60,631 nt of DNA from Acanthaster planci. Lineage: Eukaryota; Echinodermata; Asteroidea; Valvatida; Acanthasteridae. Below, in pieces: positions 50,430 to 60,631 of the stretch. The notes under the pieces are model-generated. The model worked only from the letters and a program-made list of their open reading frames with translations. It had not been told where the DNA came from and made no database searches. The stretch covers positions 352,667 to 413,297 of the forward strand of contig NW_019091359.1 of the NCBI RefSeq assembly GCF_001949145.1, given 5' to 3'. Position 1 is the first letter of the stretch, and each line of letters starts with the position of its first letter. A program made the position numbers and the translations under genes.

Positions 50430-53400
50430 ATTCAGGCGATTTATCAGGTAAACGTGAACCTTTCTAAATAGTTTTTGATACAGTGCGATTACTCTATATT
50501 TCCTATGCCTGTCTGGACTTCGCCAAGTCTCAGTCTACCCCAAAACACACTGCTGAGGAAACGACAAAATTCATTCCTGGCTCCTTTTGTGGTGTTAACA
50601 GTGTCACTTGTAACAATAACTGAACGACTACTTTCCGTGTTTACACCGTGCTACCACATGTTGTTTCCAAAGCCCATAAAACACAGCAAAGCGCATTTTT
50701 ACAATAAAAAAATCCGCACCTGCATTGCACGGTGTTTTGATAGGCCCCCTACCTATTAAAATGATTCGTAGTCAACCAGCAAATTATTATTACTTGTGGG
50801 GAATTGATCTGATGAACATAGGCCTACATTGGAAAGATCTGAACACACGCTGCTTAATATTTCATTTAAATTACGTTATTACGGAAACGTAGTAATGCTT
50901 GGGTTTAGTTTTAGTTTGTTGGTCTGTATTGTCCATTCTTTCAGGGTTTCCCTAAATAGGAGAAATTTTACGAATGCTTTTCACGCCCATTACCAAGTTG
51001 TTTATACTATACTACCAGAGAAAGGCCGATATACTGACTTTTTGACAAGCACCAGCCAAGCAGTTTACTCATCTAAAGGGAATCAGTTGATAGCGGCCAC
51101 TGATGTCCTTGAACAAACGTAATCCGTGTCACAGACTCCCACCTTATGGTTCTGTAGTATGTCATTCTAACCCGGAACCAGACTTGAAATGCATTTCTCA
51201 GTGAGAGTTGTACTGATGTTTGGCGACTCGACTTCGAGTCCCAACGTATAAATGACTCCGGAGTACACACAATCTGTTAAATTAACACTGGAATTATTCA
51301 ACTCTGTTGACCTTTGGAAGAGACACGATATCATCGCAAAAGCAATATCTTAGAAGGAAGAAGGTGGCCGTTCGTCATCAGTATCACCGCCCTATCCATA
51401 ACTTAGGCACTGGAGGAGGCGGCAGCCACTGTCAGAGACTCGTGCGTAATTTTAAGCCGTAGCTTTGGATATGGCAATGGTATGTACACTATATAACCAA
51501 TAAATACTGTTCGCATGATCCTGGGCCCACCATCGACAAGTAATACATAATGTGCTGTACATTCGTTGACCAGAATGGGGAGTTAGCCTACATACAACGC
51601 TCTGGGCTTCCCATTCAGAATTTTGAGAATGCCGGGCTTGGATCCAGCGATACGGAGATCGTATACCAACGATTACGTGAATCAAACTTAAGCATTTGAA
51701 GGCCTTTATTGTGGAATGAAAGCCAGGCACTTAGTAAGTGCGAGTCAGGAAACTGCAACTCGGCCATTTAGACAAGCATCATCAGATAATCTGCACCACA
51801 GAACGTCAGCGAACGTCATTGGTCAAGTTTGCTGATCGATACTCCAGAATGTTGCAAACCATGTACCGATCGGTAACCATGTACCAATGGGTACTTGGTT
51901 TATATTCTTACAATAATATTATTTCAGCTGACAGTCATCGACCAATCTACGGCTTTAGTCTCTTATCCCAAGAATGGCTCTGATTGCATGGCACTAGGGC
52001 CTCGAAAATTTGCATATGTGTTCGTCAAACTGTCATTCATTGGGTGCACTCACAGCCCATGATCAACTTTGTATTAAATGATACCATTCTCGGCACGGAG
52101 ACAGCATTTCCAAGTTTATTCGGATATTCTGTAAACTTATCTTGGTGTTAACGGGCACTGACTTTTTTGCATAATGAATTTTCATGATCCCGAACGTCAT
52201 GGTCTTTGTTGAGAGTAAGGATACATGTAAATGCTGCAGACCTTGCTGACACGATATAGTCTCAATAAAAGCCTGGCTCTAAAATCGTCAGTGCGGTGCA
52301 GAGTCGGTAAGTACGCCTGGGTGGCCAATTGCACTCATCACAACAACCGCTAACCGAATAACAGTGCTCCTTTTTGCTGATGTTATTTTGACGGCGATCA
52401 AGTGGCCTTGCGCGGGAGTCTGGATTCTGCCAGTCTTCAGCGCTTCAACTGTTTAAAAAATTGATTTGCGGTTTGGGCGCACATGTCTGGTATACAGACA
52501 TTTGGCCGTGGGGGCCCCTCGATACACGCCATGTTACCAGTTCATAATGCCTGTATCGTCTGCAACATCGACTCCCTCGCCGGGGGCGAGGTTTAATCGT
52601 TACAGTTCGCGCCTGGTTTTACACCGTCAGACACTGGTCTCTCAGCATGGCTAGTTGGATGAGCGGGGCATTACGAACAACCCCAAATAATATGTACACG
52701 TACATTAATCGTCTGAATGCCAAGTTGTGCTATAGTTAGCCTCGAATCAATAGTGTTCCACGTAAGAAGAGACTGCTTGGTAATCGGCCGTAATAAGAAC
52801 AGAACTTGGGAGCAGCCAATTCAGTGCATTAGACTAGACTCGATTCAAGCCGGTACTGCCATGAAAATGACCTGATGTCATGCACCCCATCTATGGCATG
52901 CTCTTTCGAAGGATACTGAAACTTACTATGTACCTCGTGGGGGCTTATAGCTGCACATGAATATTTCATGCATGGATCATGTCGACTTGAAACAAGCCTG
53001 TTCGGTAGTTCCCCACACAGAGGCTGTAGGTAGCGCTAAAGAGTAAATGGGAAAACACTGAAAACCCGAAACAAGAAAGAAAAGGAAATGTGCCAGTTTA
53101 GTACTTCCAACTTGAAAAGCCAAGGTCTTTCGGGAACAATGCGCGCGCGGGATTCAGCGCATGGCACATAGTTTTTCCTGATGATAGCCTTGCACTGAGC
53201 GTGCGCTGTTGGAATACCGAACTGGCGCATGGAGCTGGAGCGACATGGTGGCGCACCAAATTTTTAATTTTTTTTCTAGCTCCATCATCGGTTTACTTTG
53301 AAGGCTTCTGTGTGCCACATCTTATCTGATATTAAATTTTTGTCCAATTTGGAGTCTTGTTGATATTTATGTTAATGACAATTTGTATATATGTAAGAGC

Positions 53401-54117
53401 AAAAGAGTTTCTTCTAACAAGGCCGAAAGTTTTAGTGTTACAGTGCTGGAATATATCTAAGTATTTTGTGCGTCTAAACTTACGCTTGCTTTGATGATTT
53501 GTTTTTTTAGTTCAATACAGTCAGCTAGAGACAAGTTTTCAAACAAATGTTTCAGTGAACACATTTTGGGCTCACAACTTAAACAATAAAAATCCCCAAA
53601 TGAACAGTCTTTTCCTGTTTTGACATCACAAAAGTTTAACCGTTGACGAAAGTTTCAATGTAATCAAAAGGGACTATAAATAAACAGGACCTAGTTTTCT
53701 AGAATTAGAGAGGTTAAAGAAGGAGAAAGTTGGCCCAAAACGCGATACTAAGTGAAATCCACATCAATGCCCCATTTATGTTGTATTTTGTGCCTTGAAT
53801 ATGACAGTAGATTGTCATACGTCAGAGGCAGATACCTTAGCGGACCAGGAAGGTATGAGGTTAACCCCATCAAAACACAACAACGTGAAGAAATACATAT
53901 TATATCATTCGCCACAAAGTACATGTCTTCAGATCCCGCAAGAAGTCAATTATGCAAGACGATGCGATTGAAAAAGATGGCGTGTCAAAAGTCCATAAAG
54001 GCTCGACAGCTTTCCGCTCCATTCTGTTCGCGCCGCTAAAATGGCACGAAAATAGTTTAAGGGAAAAATATGAATAAAATTGAGAACTTTAATTATTTAC
54101 GACATCAATATGCGCCT
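50430..54117. other. Intergenic, no gene recognised
   Basis: A TAGGCCTA palindrome is at 50819 and a POU octamer at 52008. A G+C-rich patch lies at about 52480-52680. Open frames 50475-50759, 50829-51122 and 51452-51730 (minus) have no known motif. Otherwise A+T-rich. Confidence 0.55.
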
Positions 54118-54480
54118 CAACAGCTGTGGTTGTCCAACCATGGCACCGTTGGGCTGTGGGATGAGACAGGGAAACAGGTGGCGCTAATCTGTCCCTGACA
54201 GGAGTCAAAAATGTATGCATAAATATTGCCGAGGTGTGAAGGCTGAATTAAAACACCATTAGTCTCCTTTTTTGTTTCTCCTTGTCGTCCTGTACTCCCA
54301 GTTAAATAATGTGTGCTTTTGTCGCACGTGTGATACACGCAGAGGGCGGTTTACAAATGACCCGCAGGGGAGCAAGCGTTTCATCACTCCAGCGCACTTT
54401 CTCTGGCAGAGGGTATCTGTGAATGCCCCAGAGTGGTCATTCCGGGGTTCGCAGGTCCTTAGATGGAAATGAAGTTGGAA
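54118..54480. promoter_or_regulatory. Candidate regulatory block with a T-box half-site
   Basis: Within 360 bases lie an E-box CAGCTG (54121) overlapping a Runx-type TGTGGTT (54125), an E-box CAGGTG (54175), a perfect T-box half-site AGGTGTGA (54232-54239) and an E-box CACGTG (54325). G+C is raised relative to its surroundings. As Tbx2/3 is the only gene seen nearby, autoregulation is a reasonable but unproven guess. Confidence 0.3.
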
Positions 54481-57400
54481 ACACTATTGTGGTGAGAGTG
54501 GTACCAACATATGTGCCTCGGCATTAGCAAACGAGTCATTTTTGCATAAGATACTCATATGATCTCATGATTGCAAAAGACCACGTGACCGTGGAACACT
54601 TGAAATAAATGCAGTCTTAACCTTTGGGTTGTAACGTTACATACCACAGAATAAATCGCTGTCGCCAATGAGAAATATACCCTAAATTAAAACAAAAACA
54701 AAACCAAAAAAATATCAACTTCCCAAAATGAACATGAAACACACGGAACACAATTAGTATCATATTCCCCATGTACTTTCTTTCCAAAGTAGCGCAGGAG
54801 CTCGCCACCATTTTGAAACATCATCTGTCCACTTCACTGCAAAATAGAACAAATTTCAAAGAGATCTTGCCGTCCAAATATTGAAACATATGACAGTTCC
54901 AAGCCAGATGCAGGCCGCAGATCTGGGACCACAAACTTCTACTAACCTTCAAGTGTCCAGGTCACGAAATGGTGTAAAGTGTTAGAAACAAAGAAATAGG
55001 GGGAAACCCAGACAAGTTTAGACCATTTACTGTCGTGCAACCACAGTGGCTTCAAAATATTACAGTGTCTGTGAAAAGATTTATTATGATCTCAGGTCAA
55101 TTTACATAGATTGATCCTAACACTTAAGCGAATTGAGTGTTCCACTGCCGTAAGGACATTCAATTTCTCAATATAATATGATGCAACCCAATAATGAATA
55201 GTAACCTGGTTAAAAATACAATTCAGGCGCAAATACGAAGTATGAATGGATGATTCATTAAAATCTTGGTGATGAAAATAGAAGGTACGATAATGTCTGA
55301 CCTTTGAACTAGAAACAGAAAGCAGGAATTTGCTTTGTGCCCTGTCATACTGTGCGCAGTTCACGCAATGTAGTTGAATGATTCGGTCAAGGCAAGAAAG
55401 GAAGAGAAAGTTTCATGTATCAGCTAGCAAGCCGTGAATCAGCACCTTTAAAAGCCAAACGCCTTGAGCTTTGATGCGGTCCAACGAGCCAAACAACCGG
55501 CGCGCCATTGCTATTCAGGCAAGTGCCATTGTGTTTCACACTGTCACACCTCGGCACCGAGGCGGTCGAAGCATGCGACCGGCTTAACACGCAGGTCTTG
55601 CCCGCTTCCATCTCCCTCCGACTCCCTCCTTACAGTCAACAAATCCTATCAAGAGGAGGGCACACCTCACATCTGAGATCCCCCCTTCCCCTGGGAGCAG
55701 GAACAAGTGTCGGAGTGCGCCCCCCGGCAAGCCACGCTTGCCTCGCGGTGCTCCCACCTCCGCTTTTAATCACTTTCGGCGGGAAAGAGATACCAGGGTG
55801 CGAAGACTCCAAATGAGCTTATGCAAAATACATCTCGGTGTTTTGTGGAGGGGGAAAGAGAGATAGGTTTTGATTTGAGCCGGGTAGCCCCAAGCGTTGT
55901 TTCTCTACTCCTTAGAGGCTGTCCGCGGCGGCTTGCAAGCGAGCGATGCCACAGACACGAAGCCAACAAAAATGAAGAGTGAGCTTGAGGAAACGGCTGA
56001 TGAATACTCAAGTGATCTCCTCGTTCAAGTTCCCGCCAAAAACAGGAGAGAGAATTTGTACAGTCCTGGCCATTGATTTCTCTCCCCGGCTCCAGTATGA
56101 ACGGGAGAGAAAAAATGTCAAGGGGCGTTCAGTTGGAAATGATTTCTTCGCCTGCCTGATTGTTCTACGAGAGAGAGAAAAAAATCATACACTCGGTCGG
56201 GCGGGATAATTTAAAGGAAGGATTTGTAGCAATTCTGGCGACAGATTTTGACGATGCTCATCGTAGCATAGTCAAATGACTTGACTCAGACTGGTCGCTC
56301 ACTGACAACGGAGCGTAATGATCATTGCGCATACACGCCGAAGTAATTGCGATTTTCCCTCAGACCTTCATGACGATTTCCCCACAGAAGATGAAAAACT
56401 ATATAGCGTTACCGGAGTTGAAACAATATCTCACAAATATTGACATTAAAAATGTACACTGGAGTGTGTTGTTATTCACGGTTGCCCAAAGATGCGAAGA
56501 GAATCGATAGTCGTATTTTGCATGCTTCGGATGAATCGGTATGTAGACGGAACTAATGCTCAGGGTACCGAATAATATACTCTCGGAGTTGAACTCAGAG
56601 GAAATAACTTTGAATAATGTACCTTAACTACATATCTCCTGGGCTTGGTTGGCGATGAATGAAACCCACTGTGTAATCAAACGTCCCATAGTCCGCCTTA
56701 CAATCTAACCATCATTTCAGCCAACCACAGTTTTGATTTTTTGGGGGGTTCTTTTTGTTCCAATCAATGAGTGTACTCGATTGGGCTCAAATGTCACATG
56801 ATCTAGCTGGCCCTGTATTTAACTCAACATGGGCTAAAGTTGGCTCTTCAAATCTGAATACTAATTTCCTCTTTGAATCACCTAGCCATTTATACTAGTA
56901 TCATGTGACTATCCAGGTCCAACATGGCTGATCTCAGATGAACAGTGGATTGGACTATGATTGGACTGGGGATTCTGTACATGAGGATGCAGGTTGATTT
57001 TAGATCCCACTCCTCCAATAGCAACCACTCCTGAGCAAGGTCATAGTAATTACAAGACCGGTTGTGATGTGAAATAAACACCGCGAGTCTGGTAAATCAT
57101 GGGGAAACTGAAGGTGACGAACTTTTGCAGGCAGGTTTTCACGTTTTTTGCTGACGTCAGTGCATAAAGGTCAACAGCGCAGCCCAACCTGTTCGTTTCG
57201 GTTATTCCTTTGCTTTTTTTCACAGGTTTTGTAACAGAACTGAATTGTCGGTACTAGCGGGAAAATAGCAAGTGTGCTGGCATCACAAAACCTGCAAAGA
57301 CTTGGTCCAAAAAGGAACTAAAAATTGTGCATATTCGCCGTTATAGTGTTGCTGTTCGGTATATAATGCTGGGATTAACGACGCACAACTCTCCAAAATC

Positions 57401-58344
57401 ATTTATGCCCTTTTACCCTCACAGGGGCCGCCCACCGCCTCTGAAAGGGATGTGATGGTGATACACACAAAAGCTAACACCTTTATTTCATTTAGTCACA
57501 GCTCTTGGCGGATGAAATTATGTATGACCGTGATCTCTTCGTCTGGGTCCCGCCGATAATTCCGTCATTGGTTCAATTCAGCTGCTCTGCTGCACGGCCG
57601 GCCGGCGACATCGTCTCAGAGAAAGCAAGCAAGCAGCTCTGATATCTCTTTCTTTTGATTCAATTATCAGGTTTCCCCCTTACCCGGATACTTATGATGG
57701 TGAACGCTTATTTGTTCAACTGTGTGTTGGCAACGTGACTCCCTGGCCGTTTTCAGCGGGGCTGACCCGCGCGGGTGTCACGAAGCCCACACACGGCCGA
57801 CGCTTTGCAGTTGACTCAGAGCTCGCCTCACTGCCTAAGACCATTTTTCCTGTCTCGGCAATGTCTTTCTCTTTGCCCAAATTTACCACAAACATTTACT
57901 TTTCGTGGCTTATTATCATGACTCGAAGCTCCGATTGTGACACTCTCTTCTTGAGGTGAAAGTAAAATCGCCTATAATTGTTTGCCGTCTGACACGTAGG
58001 AGTCTCGTCGACACACGATCACTTATAGATCTGTTGACCACCCTGCGCAATCTATTGACCTTATTAATACCACTCACGAAATTCGCTGGTATCCTGCATT
58101 GCTGTGATGAATGAAACTAGTGTGCCAAGTGTATTTATGTTGATCGTCATCGAGATGCCCACTTGCTTTAAAAAAAGTCTTTCTATAGGGAATTTAAAAA
58201 CAAGCGCCGTGCTGAAGACCGAAAGTTTGAGCTTTCAAAATTTACATCTAAATTTTATATAAAACAAAGTCTTCATTGATATTTAGTTTAATTTAATGAT
58301 AATTTTATACTGGATGTTACCCATAGAGCTCCATCCAGTTCGTG
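54481..58344. other. Intergenic with GC-rich islands
   Basis: Islands at 55480-56010 and about 57540-57850 are rich in G+C and CpG. The first holds a TCACACCT half-site at 55544 and many overlapping open frames on both strands (55508-55816, 55766-56011 minus) without domains. TGACGTCA is at 57152. The rest is A+T-rich and unremarkable. Confidence 0.5.
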
Positions 58345-58465
58345 AGTGTGACGTCACTTCAGTTTAAACCACGACCACTGCACATAGAATTACATGGAAC
58401 CATGGACCGGAAGTTAACGCGCAATTAGTCCGCCTTTGTGACGAAGTCACTTACGAACCGGATAA
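58345..58465 (+). repeat. Direct repeat, copy A (shorter)
   Basis: It opens with GTGTGACGTCACTTCAGTTT and carries ACATGGAACCATGGA, GTTAACGCGCAA and GTCCGCCTTTGTGACGAAGT in the same order as 58792-58981. It lacks three internal stretches present in that copy. The repeats flank about 330 bases that contain the foldback element. Confidence 0.8.
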
Positions 58466-58540
58466 AATAGCTTGAGTGCGCGCTCCGTATTCTACGTAGG
58501 CCTACGTGGTACTCGTGTGCCGACATGGACGCGCAGCAGC

Positions 58541-58565
58541 CAATGCCAATGCCAATGCCAATGCC
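58541..58565 (+). repeat. (CCAATG)n short tandem repeat
   Basis: Four tandem hexamers, CCAATG, directly abut the start of the foldback element copy 2. They could be slippage at the insertion edge. Confidence 0.85.
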
Positions 58566-58681
58566 GTGTCCGAAACGGGCTTCCAGAGCTACGGATAGGT
58601 CTATTGTCTACGCATCTTCACGCATTTCCAATGGAGGGAAGACCTAGACCTAGCTCTAGACAAGAGATTCGGATGCAGCCT
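58565..58681 (-). repeat. Foldback (MITE-like) element, copy 2
   Basis: This is the reverse complement of 22813-22935 with a small deletion and several substitutions. It begins CGTGTCCGAAACGGGCTT and ends GAGATTCGGATGCAGCCT. It keeps the hairpin symmetry described for copy 1. It lies inside the pair of direct repeats A and B. Confidence 0.75.
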
Positions 58682-58791
58682 AAAAGTGCCCGGAAGTAAT
58701 ATAACCACGTGCTGCGTTTAAACAGGTTTCGCAGCAACCAGAATGTGATTCTGTGACGTGTATCAGTACGTATCACATGTTGCGAGCAATA

Positions 58792-58981
58792 AGTGTGACG
58801 TCACTTCAGTTTAAACCACGCCCACTGCACACGTGCACCGCACATAGGGCTACATATTGATCGCCGTTTACATGGAACCATGGAACCGGCAGTTAACGCG
58901 CAACTTCAGCGATTTGCAAATGAGAGCCTGCAAATCGTGGCGCGTCCGCCTTTGTGACGAAGTCGCTTACGAACTGGATAC
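58792..58981 (+). repeat. Direct repeat, copy B (longer)
   Basis: This is the fuller version of 58345-58465. An extra segment forms a hairpin with perfect 9-base arms, CGATTTGCA (58910-58918) and TGCAAATCG (58929-58937), around a 10-base loop. The open frame 58857-59147 starts inside it, but its product is not recognised and copy A lacks the same frame. Confidence 0.8.
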
Positions 58982-60631
58982 GAGCACCGCGTGCAGGCGC
59001 GCACCTGGAATATTTGAATTTTTCCAAGGTGGCAATAGCAGTCGTTACTTTGAGTCACGCGACGAGTACGCACTCCAAGTTTTTTTTATAGAGCGCTATG
59101 GTGTTACCCTTACACTGACGTCGCTTGGAGGGTTAAACCTGGCATAAAACAAAGATTTGTTAGTTATTTTCCAACACTTATTTCATCTTTTCATTTCATT
59201 CATTTTGGTGATCCTGTCTATGTAGTTTGAGGGGGAACTGTCAGATATCATCCAAAATCGGCGTACAGGTTTTAAACAGTTTCAGTTTAATCTTGATAAT
59301 AAGCTCCTTATGAAAAATGGAAAAAGGATGCAAATCTTATGTTACGGGGTTTTTTTTGCAAATCCTCAAAATTCCTTATTATTTTATTACAAATTATCCA
59401 GCCAACCCGATAATTATTCCGTCCAAAAAATAATGACCAGAAAGTCAGAAACCCTTGTTTCAGCCGTAGAATTGTTCGACCTAAATTGGACCCTTCAAAC
59501 AGTCTGCAATAGACACAGTAGGCCATAGTGGCTGAATAAAAACAGTGTTTGCTGAAAGAATACAGCGCATAGCGATTTGCGCAATGAGAGAGCATCACGC
59601 GCAACGAACCGGTCCTAATTCAGCTAGAGAAACAAAATCACTTGCGTGTTACGGCAGAGGATGAAACCCCTAAATCCCTCTACTTGTGTTTGTCCAAATA
59701 ACCATAATGAACCTGGGATCGGAGTATTAATGGCATTACATGGAGCCAATAACAGTTTTAACTGGCGACCGTCCCGGCCACCCGTCATGATTATTAGCAC
59801 GCAATGGGCTTTTCCCGCGTTCGAGCTCAGTCGCCAAACGAAACAAAAAGCGCGCGCTGATCCGGCGGGCTCGTCCGCGGATTTACGCTCCACTTGGCGC
59901 GATTTTTCTCCTCCCTCGCTGTAAAGTGCCACACTTTTTTTGGCCAGTGTTAATGACTTTGCAGACGATCATCCTGGTGGGGCTGTCTGCACCGTCTAGC
60001 CGATGTTATTATTTTTGGGCTTAGCCGAACGGGAAAACCCATTCGGACGATGATCCGACTGACTATAATAGAATCGATGGTTTATTTGCTTTGCCAAATT
60101 AAATGACGCTTCCTTATGTGTGACGTCACGGCAGCTGGAATTTTGGTTGCGAGTTTTATTTCATGTCATAACAGTTGTGGCCCGTTGTCTGCATGAATTT
60201 GGATCTGAAGGGTACACAATTCGTGCTGGAATAGCTAATCGAAAGGACCTTTGGTAGGGAATATTCGATGAGCGTCGTGTGCCCAAAAAGAGTACAAATG
60301 AAACCAAAAAATCTTTGATTTTCCAGGCACGGGCACAAAGTTTGTGAAATTACAGGGTGTTCTCGTCTTTCAATGACAGACACAGGGATCAGTTGAAAAC
60401 GACGATCAGTGGTCCACCACTGAGGTTAAAGAGAAGGCACGAAAACACAATCCCGACTCCGACTAGTACCGCTATGTTTTCTGAAGGAAATAACCTTTCC
60501 CCGCTGCCGACTGAATTTGCAACAGCCAGCGCACATTTAGCCGAAATACGCAGAGTAGAAATCATTTCTCAATTTGCAGTCAAAGAACGAGGGTTAAGGT
60601 GTCAGATGCCACCAGGCATTAATTTCTGTAG
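58982..60631. other. Intergenic to the window end
   Basis: A G+C-rich block at 59640-59920 has open frames on both strands without domains and could be a regulatory element. TGACGTCA is at 60121-60128. No exon, RNA gene or further repeat was recognised up to the edge. Confidence 0.5.

Noticed and set aside
58857-59147. 96-residue frame beginning in direct repeat B as a transposase fragment
   Set aside because: No catalytic or DNA-binding motif is recognisable, and copy A lacks the frame.
1-60631. CRISPR arrays, bacterial operons or prophage
   Set aside because: The DNA is animal nuclear sequence with spliced exons. No regularly spaced identical repeats or bacterial gene organisation were seen.

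Overview
This is animal (metazoan) nuclear DNA, not microbial. It is about 58% A+T, has spliced genes, and carries many short dispersed repeats. Only one gene is recognisable: the 3' end of a T-box transcription factor of the Tbx2/3 (optomotor-blind/TBX2/TBX3) class, on the + strand. Three coding exons are in view: 6052-6128 (end of the T-box DNA-binding domain), 7757-7875 (acidic linker) and 9047-9990 (C-terminal effector region and stop codon). Their splice sites and reading phases join exactly. The exons for the N-terminus and most of the T-box must lie upstream of base 1. The organism is probably an invertebrate deuterostome (echinoderm, hemichordate or amphioxus). That is inference, from one gene per TBX2/TBX3 type, the protein sequence, and words such as TAGGCCTA and TACATGTAC that I associate with those genomes.

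Layout. Bases 1-6051 are the 3' part of a long intron with several GC-rich islands. Bases 6052-9990 hold the three exons and two short introns. The 3'UTR follows, with poly(A)-signal candidates at 10330 and 11621. From about 11.6 kb to the end (about 49 kb) I find no convincing protein-coding exon on either strand and no tRNA, rRNA or other known RNA gene. A neighbouring Tbx4/5 gene, which sits beside Tbx2/3 in some animals, was looked for by its T-box motifs and not seen. The tract looks like a gene desert beside a developmental regulator: GC-rich islands with dense transcription-factor-like words, set in A+T-rich DNA with repeats.

Repeats and structured DNA are the main content of the desert. 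There are two inverted copies of a roughly 120-bp foldback element (22.8 kb and 58.6 kb). The second copy lies between two direct repeats of another sequence (58.3 and 58.8 kb). A 42-bp palindromic sequence occurs twice in opposite orientation about 3 kb apart (47.4 and 50.4 kb). There is a degenerate AGTC-rich array (38.2-38.8 kb), a tRNA-like SINE fragment (36.2 kb), an old interspersed repeat (43.8 kb), and eleven G/C homopolymer runs of 8-10 bases. I found no clearly new biological system. The most interesting items are the paired foldback and palindromic elements, and the T-box half-sites that could allow autoregulation.
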